Below, piece by piece: positions 1 through 11,450 of a stretch of DNA of 64,000 nucleotides (position 1 is its first letter; every line of letters starts with the position of its first letter). Location of the stretch: NCBI RefSeq assembly GCF_019649055.1, contig NW_026570221.1:992001-1056000 (forward strand), in the 5' to 3' direction. This DNA comes from Paramacrobiotus metropolitanus. Lineage: Eukaryota > Tardigrada > Eutardigrada > Parachela > Macrobiotidae. The notes beneath the pieces are model-generated. The model was not told the origin of the DNA, did no database searches, and saw only the letters and a program-made list of their open reading frames with translations. A program made the position numbers and the translations under genes.

Positions 1-418
1 ATTAAAAATTTTAATAAATTTATTTAGTATAGCTAGTATGTAATTGGTTGGGAAAAATGGGAATAGTAAGTAATAGCAAGTATTTAAAAAATTTTGGGTT
101 ATTAGTAAGTAATAGTAAGTAAAAGTTTTGGAAGATTAGTAAATATGTAGTAAGTAAGGTAGCAGAAAGCTGTAGTATCACATCACTAGGCCTTCGAGAT
201 AACGGGTGATCCAATTATACAACATCACTTTCACTGTAATATACGTACAGATATCAGTTCCGCTTGCAGAGTACACGAAAGGATTATTACGCAGCACTGT
301 TAAAATTATTACATAATGAGGAAGGTCCGGACAGCCGGGACTTAGTGGCCACACAGTTAAAAGCACCAGAATCATAGCAGACACCATTACTATCAGCCCG
401 AACACCCTAAATATTTAT
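1..418. other. AT-rich non-coding window edge
   Basis: No convincing gene is seen. The stretch is AT-rich, and positions about 64-165 contain a loose low-complexity repeat built on AGTAAGTAATAGTAAGT. Short open frames here have no recognisable composition or motif. Confidence 0.5.
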
Positions 419-450
419 GTGAAAATTAACTATAATGGAAAGTTTGTTAC

Positions 451-555
451 TGCCAATAATTTTCGTAACACGGTTCGAGGTTCTTTGTTTACTGGGGCTA
501 CGGCCAATAATTTTAGCAATACAGTACGATGTTCTTTGTTAACTGTGGCGATGGT
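451..555 (+). repeat. Imperfect ~57-bp tandem duplication
   Basis: Two adjacent imperfect copies each start with GCCAATAATTTT, continue through a GTACGA/GTTCGA-type core and end with TTCTTTGTT(T/A)ACTG. They lie just upstream of the F-box-like reading frame and stay in frame with it. They may be a 5' non-coding repeat rather than protein sequence. Confidence 0.55.
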
Positions 556-1574
556 TTCGAATAGGGTTTGCCCACTATGGATGCTTCTATTGCAAGAATA
601 CGCCGGCCGTCGGCATATTATCGTCGACGTAAGCCGGCTGTGTGCGCGCGACCCCGAGATGGCGGAATTCCGCTTTTACAATTACAGCTTCCAGTATAAA
701 TTCATCACAATCCTGGACCGAACCGTTTTGCCGTGCACACAAACACTGGCTGTTGTAGACACGACACATGATATGTTGTCAGCGCGCCAATCCTGATCGT
801 TTTCGTCAAAACTCTGGATGATCAAAAACTTCTTAGGACTGAAGGGGTTCCACCTGAAGCGTATCATCGGAAAAAACCCTTGTGATGGCAGCTTTTGCGC
901 AGACGGTCGAGTTTTTGATCTAAAGAAGAATGATCAGAGTGGAGTCTTTGAATGCAGCAATGTCTCCCAAGTGCTAACGGTGTCTCAAGAACTGCTGTTA
1001 ATCAACTACACAGCGTCAAACTTGACCGGGACAAATTCACTGCTGGACAGCATTTTCCGCATCGATGGTACAGCCTGGCCGGAAGTGGCTGCAGAGCTCC
1101 GGCGGTTCGAAGATAGCACTGAATGGGATGTGCTCATTCCGCTCATGCGCGTTTGCTGCACGGAATCGGCCGCTGAACACTGCCGACGCTATGTAACAGC
1201 GTTGAACGAAAACTGCCCGAACGTCACGCAACGTGCTCGCGCAAAGGTCACGGACATGCATGGGCGCTGGGTGCGTAAGTTGGCCTATCCAACCGAATGG
1301 ATCCATGTACGCTGGTTCTTCGCACTGTGAGTGACAAAGATTGGAAGAAGAACCATACGTTTCTGATGTATTCGCCAAGTTCTTGACCGTCCATCGTTCG
1401 CCGGTAACTGCATTGTTGTACTTTTGCAGGTTCAGCAGTTTTCGCTCGGATCACAGTTCCGAACGGTGGAGTAGAGCGGACTTGCGGGAACTGGACGTGT
1501 CGACGTTGAGCAAGGTAGCCGTACACATTCTGGACGGATGCTACAAAGACGGTAACGGAAACGAACGAAACTGA
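551..1574 (+). pseudogene. F-box-family gene, partial, with in-frame stop
   Basis: Two exons can be read. Exon 1 is one frame from about 551 to 1327 and carries 'RVCPLW', the end of an F-box-like helix that recurs as 'RRVCPLW' in the related gene at 12983-12193. Next come leucine-rich stretches without a named domain. A TGA at 794-796 interrupts the frame, which continues unchanged after it. A GT donor at 1328 (GTGAGTG) and an acceptor ending at 1429 (TTTTGCAG) join exon 2 (1430-1574), whose 'LRELDVSTLSKVA' motif matches the last exon of the 12983-11451 gene ('ISTLDVNQLTQL'). F-box proteins are substrate adaptors of SCF ubiquitin ligases; that role here is inferred only from the family. The N-terminal half of the family is not seen upstream. 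The single stop suggests a pseudogene or a base error. Confidence 0.5.
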
Positions 1575-3607
1575 CAACGAAGTCGCACCAAAGTGCTCTT
1601 TCGACGCCGTTTAAAAATTTATTCAACTACCCTCTTCTACACCTGAAATCTGGCGTGTTATAATTTTATTACCGATTACACAGCTTTGCAACTATAATTA
1701 TACTTGTTAGCACTGTTAGCACTGCCTTCGTATTCCGAGTTAGAAATTTTTTGTCGTCTTGTGAATGGTAAATGGTGACTGCAGCTTGAGTTACTTTCTC
1801 TGTTGATACATTTCTCGGACATTGCATTAGCATAGTTTCTCATTACTGTACCATTGTTTTGTTAGCACGAAAATTACTACATTGACCGTGAAAAACGATG
1901 AACGTCGGTCCATTTTCTGTCGATTTGGTTTCTTCGACAACGCTTGTCCCTTCCAAGTTCCAGTCCCCCCATATTGATTATTGAATGGAAACAGGGAAAA
2001 CTGCAAAGATGATTATACAGTGGTACAAGCAGCATCGCTACCGCGTAAAATTGTTACACGCTAGGTCAAGTAAGTGCTACGATGACGGACAGACCACAAG
2101 GCAATATAATAACTAATAGTAACTAATAGCCTGTTGCGCGTTATCTACCGTGTTTTTCGAATTAGTTGCCATGGGCTTCCATTATTTTTTTCGCGAACCT
2201 CGGCTAATATGGCGACGCATTTTGTAAAGATAAAGGCTGAGTATTGTGAAATTGTGGCTTATAAGGCAGATTAGGCTTCTGTTTTGGCGGAGGCTACTAT
2301 TGATTTTCAAAAAACACGGTATGCATGTTTTTGATTTTCCAGTTGCAAGTGTAAATAAGAAGTACAAAAGCATAATTATAACGCATAAGCACAGCAGAAC
2401 ACAACCGAAAAACTGACACCCGAACGTTTTGATTCATTGGTTGTAGCCATTCTTAAACAACTGTGTGGCTGGGTTGCAACTGCATGACGACATCCAAATT
2501 AAGCAAGATAATCCCTAAAACTGGATGCAGAAGGTCCCTAGTGCACCATTCAAAGTCATCTTCAGAACGATTAGGTAGCTACTACTCAACTAGCTAGCAT
2601 CGAGATTGGCACCGCCTACCACGGTCAGTGTCAGGCGGTTATCTCTGGACATGAAACTGTTCTCGAATTCTCAGTCAAAAATACTTCGCAACGTTAAAGT
2701 TAATCGATTTCAATCAAGTGCAGACTGCCAATGTATTCAACAAACTGTAGTCGTTTGATAACATGCGATCGTAATCGCTTTGGCTCGCCGAAATGGTGAA
2801 ATGTGTCTGAGACGCATGCAATCGAAGTGAATACGAAAAGCGTGCATGCTTTTATTGCACAAGCCAAGCTCCATGCCGGTGACCTCATGTCCGCAATTTT
2901 CTTTGCTTTCCTTTGAACCGGATCTCCTTCACGCACAATGGATAAGGCAATCCGACCAAAAGAGCAGAATGACACAGGACCGAGACTTGAGAGCTGATAG
3001 TCTTTTGTCACAGTTTCGCTCAAAAATTCAAAAAAAATCATCAGCCGCACATTTTATAGATCTGCATTCAGCAATCAGACATAAAAACTGGTAATTATTT
3101 TGATGCAGCATGCTACACTTCAAGAACCATATTAATTTACGATATTATTTATGCATTTTATTACAAGTGATGGTTTACACTATTAAATGTAGACGATATT
3201 ATTTATGCATTTATTTATGCAATTTACGATATTATTTATGCATTTTATTACAAGTGATGGTTTACACTATTAAATGTAGACAGTACATGCAGTAAATTAC
3301 TGAGTAATTATTATTGCGAATTATTGCTTGTCTTTATTTATTAAACCCCCGGTGCTTGTGTTAAGCGTGCCGGTGGCATGCGCAGTCATGTTAATGTGTG
3401 TATGCCTTGTCCAGTTTAAAGCTACAAAAACTACAAAAGCTTTGAAGCAATTGAAATCCATAAGGACGCTGCGACGTCCGTAGCCCGGTAAAGAGCAATT
3501 CAGTTGCCGGATGCCCCCAAATGTGACTGTAGTGCGTTACTAGCATACTCAGCCAACTCGCGTAGCGGCTACAAATGGTGTAGCGAGGCTGTATCAACAA
3601 GTAGTAT
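1575..3607. other. Intergenic, no gene recognised
   Basis: About 2 kb of AT-rich sequence. Open frames are short, without motifs, and overlap each other on both strands. The only structure noted is the direct repeat listed at 3134-3281. Confidence 0.5.
3134..3281. repeat. 61-bp direct repeat pair
   Basis: Copies at 3134-3194 and 3221-3281 are essentially identical, starting AATTTACGATATTATTTATG and ending AAATGTAGAC. The period is 87 bp, with a short related spacer. It looks like a recent local duplication of AT-rich DNA. Confidence 0.85.
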
Positions 3608-4463
3608 TTAGTTTGTACAGTTATTGCTAAGCAGAAGTGCCGCTCCTTCCAGCAGAAAGCGCAGTCCTTCATCTCCGCAGGATTTTGTAACTGCGGTACG
3701 CGCGGTGCCGTTAAGGTGTTGCGCAAAGTCCACCAGCACGCTGTGATCCAAAAACTTGGCAATAATTTGTGAATGCGGAAAAGGAGGAAGCAGTGTTCAG
3801 GCAGTGCTAACCTGCAGACGTATCGTTCAACCACGGACGCGTTGTAAGACAGTTGCCCACAGGGCAGCGGTGGTAACGGGAATTTAATTTGGAAGGCGTC
3901 CCAGTTGATGTAGTAACAATCAGTCAACGCCGCCGTAAACTGTTGCAGACTAATAGGCGACGCGCATAATTTGGCGGTAAAGATTTGCCATGCGGCCTTT
4001 TCGGAGCCGTCTTCATCCTTGAAAAAACGATTCTGCGGGTACCGTGCGTTCAGCGCATACAGGCAGCGCCCATAGTTTTCGTTCTTATTGCAAAAAAAAT
4101 TGTCTTACCAGTAGTGCTTTTTTGTAAGGAAATTCGAAAAATAATTTCCGCTGCTTGCACCTATATTAACATGGCGAAAAAACTATACCGGCATGTCATG
4201 GCGGCAGCGTCAGCTGTTTGGTTAAGCCGCGCATCCGTCATGGGCCATTTCTCACACGTCTTGATCTTCATCTGCTCGTGCGACTGGCAATACTGGTCCC
4301 ACAGAGTTTCGCAGCGGTGCAGCAGGCGGTAGCATGTTTCCGCTCCCATCGAAAGAGAAATGCCGCTGGTAAAGGCGAAGGTCCCTAACATAAAAAGAAA
4401 GGTTACTGTAGCCGCCCGCACAAGTTGCCCCACAGAGTGAGGTATACGGATATTTGGCCTCAC
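3608..4463 (-). CDS. Cysteine-rich secreted protein, three exons
   Basis: This reads as a spliced gene on the minus strand. Exon 1 (4463 to 4189) starts with an N-terminal hydrophobic stretch (LVRAATVTFLFMLGTFAF) fit for a signal peptide, followed by a cysteine-spaced region (ETCYRLLHRCETLWDQYC). It ends at a GTATAG donor. Exon 2 runs from about 4079 to a GTTAGC donor near 3830, with further cysteines (GRCLYAL, AKLCASP, LTDCYY, PPLPCG, RYVC). Exon 3 starts at 3740 after TTTTGGATCACAG and ends at the TAA at 3608-3610. Exons 2 and 3 join in phase 2. The exon 1/2 junction is not resolved. No named family is recognised. An extracellular or secreted protein with paired cysteines is inferred. The exon 1 start could lie elsewhere. 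Confidence 0.5.
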
Positions 4464-4549
4464 ATTGCTCGCTGTTCAGCGCAGTGTGTGCAGGGAGAAG
4501 GCAGCGGCCGGATCTGCCACTGGAGCAACTTGTGCGGGCGGCTACAGTA
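4404..4549. repeat. 25-bp perfect inverted repeat
   Basis: Arms 4404-4428 and 4525-4549 are exact reverse complements over 25 bases, beginning TACTGTAGCCGCCCGCAC. The spacer is 96 bp. The left arm lies inside the signal-peptide exon of the neighbouring secreted-protein gene, so the right arm may be an inverted duplicate of that exon edge. Confidence 0.85.
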
Positions 4550-6770
4550 TCTGCATTCTTTCAGGTGCTATTCTGCTCGGGCTTTATGATCCGCGCCTTT
4601 TAGTATGGCTTGATATGGGAATTTAAAAAAAGGCAAGATTCCTTCGCGCCAGGTTCCTCGTTTGCTTCTGAATGAGTATTAATATTAAATTTGTTACGCG
4701 GCTACGCCTAAAAGACTACCTACATCTCAAGCTGCTGCAAAGCGATGGCAAACGTCGATAAGGCGAGCTGGCGTCGATAAGAATCTGCTCTGGTCGATGT
4801 GTACGATTAGTGTGCGATCCTGAAGAATTTCTGCTAGTACATACTTCGCCATTCACAACCGCTATTCACTTTTATTGTAATTGCTGTACTATACAAGTTT
4901 AATAATCGACTTATGCATTTGTTGGCTACGAATAGCAGGAAATCAAGGAAACTGTAACCGTGGAAAGGATAGAACGTTAGTTCACAACCATTCTTGTGTT
5001 CAAGCCAGCCGGCGCTACTGATGGATTTCTGGATTGCTAATGTTGATCTTGTTTTTAGTCACTAACGTAAACAAATTCAATTTAATCTGAAGAGTGCAGG
5101 AAAGGTTCTCTATGTGAGGCAGTTAACAAGATGTTTGTGTACGAGATGCCAGACGAGCTGTGCATGCATAGAATTTGGTTGACACGGAAATCAGCAGACT
5201 GCTGCAGCACCGTCATATTACCGGCGCGCAAGAAAGCAGGTTATTAATGCCTTCGAAGATTATTGTTAATGTGCATGCTACTCGTATCTTTCATCGGAAC
5301 GGAGAGTGCCGTGTGGGCATGTGGAAGTTCTCGGCTAGGAAGTAGTGTCTGCTGCGCACCTTAGTGCGCGCGCTTGCCGGTTTCCAGTCCCTGCACCTAA
5401 AACCCTCTTTATTTGGCGTTAGACAAGTAAAACAGAAAACAAGTCGGGTGTGGCGGGTGGAAAAGAAAAAGCCTGCATGTGACTGCTAGCCTTGCAAAAC
5501 AGAAATGAACTGCGATGTGAGCAGCGAGTAATCTCGAAACCATCGACGCCGTGCTGGCGCTGTATAACCAGCCCAATGCTCGTACGCCACATTATGAACA
5601 ATCAAACACGTTTAAATGGACATTAATTATCATACAACTGCACCAATTACGTATAACAGCAATATAACACCAAGATTTCAACTACAACACATCCAGCATC
5701 ACATGAGAGGTTACGCTCACCGCCTACTTTCGGACGAGAACTTACAGAATCTTTTTGAGACATATGGTGCGCGACTAGTACCGAAGGGCTCCTCTCGCGA
5801 GGATGATACAGGAGATCGGAAGTGTCTCCCAGCGTTGCGGCCGCAATAAATGAGAAAAAACGGCTTTTGCAAAAACACTGGTGGTTTATGGCGACCACTA
5901 GCAGTAAAAGCGGGTTTGAGAAGGCGGAAATGGTTTGAAAACGAATAAACGATGACCAGATATGTTTTGTAACTTTGACTGATCGGAGAGAGGATCTAGC
6001 TACACCATGGTGTGACGCGATCCTCTCTGGCCTCTGCTTAGACCGAGGCAGTCATCAAATTAAGAAAAAACCTTGAAGCCAAAATCTGAATGAGAAAGTT
6101 TCTTTGTTTATGACGTGAAGTTAAAGGGCCACCGAGTCGCCAACGGGCCGAAAAAGGAGCATTCCTGTATAAATCCTTCTGAAAAAACTGGTGTTTTAAT
6201 GCTTTAACGTGCCTACCATTTTGAAAACAGTAATCTGTGACTGGCGAAATCGTCCCCACTAATGTCTGTGTAGGACAAATGTTGATGGTACTGTTGACAT
6301 AAAAGACTTGCACGGAAGCTGGGTTTTAAGACGAGAGGTACCCAACAAATGGTTAAATCGATGACCTTTTAAAAACTGCTACTGGCATTACCAAACCGAA
6401 GATTCACAACACATTCCGCAAACAACACTGCCGTGAGTATGTGTTGGCGGTGACCAACGCACAGGCACCACGAGATACTTGTGGCGTGAGTATATACGGC
6501 TAACGTTCTCGTTCCGACTTTTGGTGTCAAAGTGTTTTTTTTTGTCTGATGAATAGCTCGGCCTGTTGCGCGATCGGCGGTGAAAAGTAAAGTTTATTTA
6601 AAACACGCTGCCTTTTTATGGCACCATCTTGCCTATGAAGCAGACCGATCTGGCAAAGTCGCATCGATAGGTTCCACGACAGGTCCAGGCTAAAGGATCA
6701 TCCAAATTCTCAATAATCCATCCGGAAATCAGGAGCCAATCGGGGAATGGAGATGCAGTTAGAGCCGATA
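4550..6770. other. Intergenic, no gene recognised
   Basis: No gene is supported. A small nested palindrome is present: AGAGAGGATC at 5987-5996 pairs with 6019-6028, and the 12-bp palindrome ACACCATGGTGT sits at 6002-6013 between the arms. Confidence 0.45.
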
Positions 6771-7837
6771 TTAGGCCACGATGGCAACATTCGGAATGGT
6801 GTTCAGATTCTCTCTGGTATTCCTGGCGGCGGCAATTTCTCTGCCTGCAGAAATCCTAACCAGTATGACTTGATTGTTAATTTTTGCTTTGCACAGCCGG
6901 CGCCAACAGTTGCGTATGTTACCGAGGGTCAGGATGAAAATCAAAGGATCTAGGACCGTCTGGACGATATAGACACTGACTGCGGTTCGATACAGGGCGG
7001 GGTGCAGTTTAGTATATGAGGACTGTAGGTGAGAATAATATTGCAGCACATGATCGGCCACCAGCAAAACAAAGTACTCCCGGTGTATAACGTCAGCAGC
7101 AAAAAGGGGCGTCCGCCTTCTGGTCGAGTGGGCGTTTGTGCAGCTGGATTAGCAACGGGTCTGACTGCTCGTCGTCGCGAGTACATCTTCCACAGTAAGA
7201 ATGGGAAGACGACCGGAATGCCCACCTTGGGTACGTTATAGATTAGAAAAGTCGTCAACGCAGCGAGAGCCGGCTGGTGGTTGTTATTCAGCCGGCAGCC
7301 TCCTTCTAGTGGCAGACGATAGAAGAGACGATCCCGAATCAGCAGCGGCAGCATGAAACTACGCACATAGACCATCACGGCGCCGCAGAAGATGCCGGCG
7401 ATTTTTCGATTGTGGCGGGAACGGTAGGAGATGGGTCCGAAGAGTGCCCAGGCGCGATTCAGCGTTACCAGCCAGTGGAAGTTGTATATGAGAGGGGATA
7501 TGACGTATGTGGCATACAAGTGTATGGTGCACAGGGAGTGACCCAGCCTCACTGACCCGTACGTACGCTCCGCGATGTCCAGTGCACGGTCCAGACATCC
7601 GAAGGCCACATTACTGCACAGTATGGCGACAATGTACATGTTGAAGGGTGTCCGCAGGGATGCCTGGATCATCGTCACCAGCACCGCCAGGGTGTTGAGC
7701 GTAACGACCAATATTCCGGTGCTGAAGGTGCCGCCATCCAAGGAGACGTTTAGCGGCGGTGAGAAAGGCCGGGAGTCCGAATGGTTGATGGCCGATAGAT
7801 TATGGGTTATTGTCGCGTTCAAGTCCATTTTAGTCAA
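6771..7837 (-). CDS. Rhodopsin-like GPCR, frame broken near TM6-TM7
   Basis: A seven-helix receptor. From 7837 the protein has an N-terminus with several N-glycosylation sites (NAT, NLS, NHS, NVS), then TM1 (TGILVVTLNTLAVLVTMI) and the intracellular 'LRTPFNMYIVAIL' typical of TM2 in this family. TM3 follows, ending 'LVTLNRAWALFGP', where the usual DRY motif is NRA. TM4 and TM5 come next, and TM6 carries 'CWWP'. TM7 ('TVLDPLIFILTLGN', a DPLIF form of NPxxY) is in another frame that ends at 6771. The shift lies around 6999-7050, possibly at G4 6999-7002. It is one of two related receptors here; the intact one is at 62004-60835. The ligand is unknown. Either the gene is decayed or one base is missing or extra in the sequence. 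Confidence 0.75.
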
Positions 7838-10044
7838 AGCCCAAAACCTGCTAGATAAGGCTGCTACTCTTGGGAATTAAACATGAATGCGGCACTTGCG
7901 CCCAATAATCCAACTGTGTCGAGTGAGACGGGTAAATCAGAAGGGTCAGTTCTGAGAGAGCCTTTAATATGCTCAGGCAAACGGATGCGAAGCCGATTCA
8001 CGAACATGTCCTACATACCACAGAATAATTTCCGCTTGACAAACGCATAAGAGAAGGTTAATGGAAGTAATATAGGTTAATTGAAGCAGCCATAAGAACT
8101 GCAACCGTTTCCAATTCCACTTACATATATAATTCCCGATGGATTCATATCCTTATGAAGTGCAACAAAAGCCGATCCCTGCCCCGGATGACTGGCTCAG
8201 ATTGAAAAAAGCCATTAACAACAGCTGTTGCAAAATTGCTCTATTTTTCTTTGCAGGCCGCACGTTATTACTGACTCGTCAAAATCAAGTTCATTTGGAG
8301 GTGGTTTATAGTTAGCATACAAGGTCAACGAAGAACGCGGCACTTGGTTCGATAATTATATTATGCATCAACAGTGCATAATGCGATGCGGAACAAGAAG
8401 TGGGATCGATACTATCAATGTTGAGAAAACAGAGACATCATCATCTTTGAGACTCAATAAAGAAAAATCTGTCTTGCCGCATACAACTGTTCGTGTTTGG
8501 AAAGCCGTGACAAATAGGATAATTTTAAACTATAGCTTCCACTGGCTCGCTTATAGCGCACTGCGCATGAGCATTTTTCAGAAACGCTGTCACGCAGACA
8601 TTGGGTACTGGCTTAATTTTGCCCGGTATTTTACAAGAACTGGCAATTCAGTGCGTGCAGCAGTAACTGAGCTACCGCGCGTGCAATAATCAATAATTTT
8701 TGGACGCGCTATAGTTTGCAGTACATTTACTGACAGTGTGTTTCCGATGCCAATACAAAATGCACAGTGAAAAATTTCAGTCTTATAAACTTGTCAGACA
8801 CTTCTTAGTAGTTCCGATGCTCCACTTCCGAATTCCGGTTAGCCAAACGGAGCAGCCTGCAAACCCTTTACATTTGCCTTAATTAGGCAATAAGTCATGC
8901 ATTAACGCAAGTAATTGATTGAAACAGGAAATTGTCGGTGCTTATTCAGATGTGGATTCAAAACTGCATCAAAACTCACCGAAATTTTGCATATTTCAAT
9001 TGAATGCGCTCATTTCAATCACTCGGAAAATATTCCCAAGAACTATGCATGGACCAGTTTTATTTTGAAATTTGGCCAAGAATCGTAATGATTTGGTTTG
9101 AAAGAAGATTGAAATTTTCAAGTGTAACCATGCCTAATTTACAACAGTTGTAAGCAACGACGTCGTAGGGTTTAAGAACGACATAACGTTAAGCAATAAC
9201 AAAATAATAGACTTGGGCAAAAACCTTTTGTTCTTTGCATTACGTCACCTGGAAGCTGAAACCTCTGGGAAAAATTTTCTTATAGCAATTATTACCTAAT
9301 TTTGCAAAAATTATTTTACTTTACAACAAGTTTTTCACGGATTATTTTACGAAAGCTCAAAACGTTTTAATTTCTAGCCTCGATGAAGTAACGTTGATGT
9401 GAAGGAAGATCGGAGCCGGATAAAACGCACATTCGTTTCTTGCGAAAACGCTTGCAAACAGATCATTTTTCGGCAGATACAATAATCATTATGGTTTTTG
9501 ATCCTGTCTTCAATGGAACAGTTTCAAAGTTTCACCGGTATAATTTAGCAATCTGCCTACTGAACCAGCTTAAATGGCAAACTGACGGTACTCAGCAGAA
9601 CACAGGCAGCAGTTTTCCGCTCACTCTGTCTGGAGTTGAAAGTTTGCACCCATAAAATCTTTAATTCATCCATACTTCCGTAGATCGATACGCTGAATAC
9701 CGGTGATTTTCTGTACATTATCGAATTCACGTTTGATTAAGCGCTAAAGGGTTCTGGCGGCAGTCAGTTTTACGTTAATGCATGACTTGTGGCTAGCAAA
9801 TTTGCACATTTAAAATGTACGAAAACTACGAATACGATTCCGCCTGACTGAACACAATTCAGAAATTGAGTAACGGGAACTCTGAAGACTGTCTGACAAT
9901 TATATGAGTCTGCAATTTTCCCGTCTGCATGTTGTGTTGGCATCGGAAACACAATGTCAGTAAATGAACTGCCGATTACACCGCGTCTAGTATAACTTCT
10001 AACTATTGCGTGCAGCCGTAAATGAGCCACCGTGCGCCTAAAAA
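7838..10044. other. Intergenic, no gene recognised
   Basis: About 2.2 kb. The longest open frame (8363-8689, +) has no recognisable motif or splice context. I see no RNA gene or repeat that I can support. Confidence 0.45.
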
Positions 10045-10250
10045 TCAATTATCATTCCGCGCACGGTGCAAGGTGCAGCTGTACGCCGCGTAGCCGGCCT
10101 CCAAGAAAGCATCCGTTGCCGCCACGGAAACAGCTTTGCTGCACATCTCAGCGAAAGTCAGGATCCTTTCAAACTGATGGCATGTGACCCGACAGTCTTG
10201 CCGGTTGATGGGATCCAGCCCCAGGCAAGGCAAGCTTCCGCAAGCAGCAC
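10045..10250 (-). CDS. Possible terminal exon, cysteine-rich secreted protein
   Basis: Reading leftward, an acceptor-like TGGCTTCCACCAG precedes an open frame of about 68 residues. It has six spaced cysteines (CGSLPC, DCRVTC, MCSK, YSC) and ends at a stop at 10045. The cysteine density resembles small secreted proteins such as the one at 4463-3608, but no upstream exons could be joined with confidence. It may be a real 3' exon or a chance open frame. Confidence 0.3.
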
Positions 10251-11450
10251 TGGTGGAAGCCACAAATAGCTATCGGCGACGTCCAACCGCTGACGCGTCG
10301 CCGCTCCCGTTAATTCCAAACGTAATATACATTAATCATTAATAAAGAACAACACGATTTTTTATAGCAATAAAAGGTCATTAAACTTTTCTGCTCCTTC
10401 CATTGCAAACTCAGATTGTTAAGATGCTGGGACTTTTTCCCATTCACCGCAAATTTACCCAGAGCGTAATTAAATATCTTGCCGCTGTGCGTGAAGTACT
10501 AACCAAGCGCAGTCAACCCAATCGTGCATTACCCAAGCAACATTTATTGTGTTCTTTTAAGCGATTCTGCAGATTCTCGGTAAATACCGGGATACATTCC
10601 GCAGCGTACCATTGTAGATTCTGAACGTCATCGTCAGCAAATACCGCACGGTAGTGAATCGCGGGTCAAGTTAACGATTGCCCTTCCTGAATGTGTACCA
10701 ACTGTTCAGAACGGTGAATTGAGCGGATTAGATAACATTTATTTTGAAATCCACAAAGAGCACATAATGCAACGCTAGCTTAAAAGAAGGCTGAGCAAAC
10801 GGATTTTCTATAAATAGACAAATTGTTGCACGGACACAGTCTTGTATGGAACGGTTAAATGAAAGTTGACGATTAACAGGTACAGTGCATGTAAGACAAC
10901 AGAACGTGAGCAACACCAGTCGGTCCATGATTCCAAAATGGTGCAATAAAACCCGCAAGCAATGTGCAGCCGGAACACAACAACGCCATATGCATGCTCT
11001 GAGTTCGAGCAGGAAAGCGTTTTGTGGGAGCAATACTTTGACATTCGCTTTTCGGACATTTTGGGAATCCGGATTGACGTGATTCTCCGCGTTGCTTCAC
11101 ATGACAATAGCTTATTAAAAGCTGGCTACGTGGTTTTTATACAAGTTTATACATAAGATTAATAAAAATTCATCATGACGTTTTCCTATGTGGATCAATT
11201 TATCAACGTAGAGAAAACCATGTCTCCAGTACAGGAATCCGTATTGCAAAAGTATCCGAAACGCGATGAACTTCGCAGTATGCTACAGTTAGGCGTACAG
11301 GGATAATTACAAGTCTTCCAAACAAAATTAAGACAACGCTTCCGCCGGTAAACAGCAAAACTGCAGTTAACCATTGGCCATTTGATTCCGTACGGAGCCG
11401 ACAGTGTTCCTCAACGATCGATAGTGGCAGTGATTTGGGAACTGGGAAAA
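10251..11450. other. Intergenic, no gene recognised
   Basis: No gene is supported. Several overlapping open frames at 10728-11156 on both strands have no motif and look like shadows of one another. Confidence 0.45.

Noticed and set aside
8363-8689. 108-codon open frame
   Set aside because: No motif, no splice or promoter context, and composition like the surrounding non-coding DNA.
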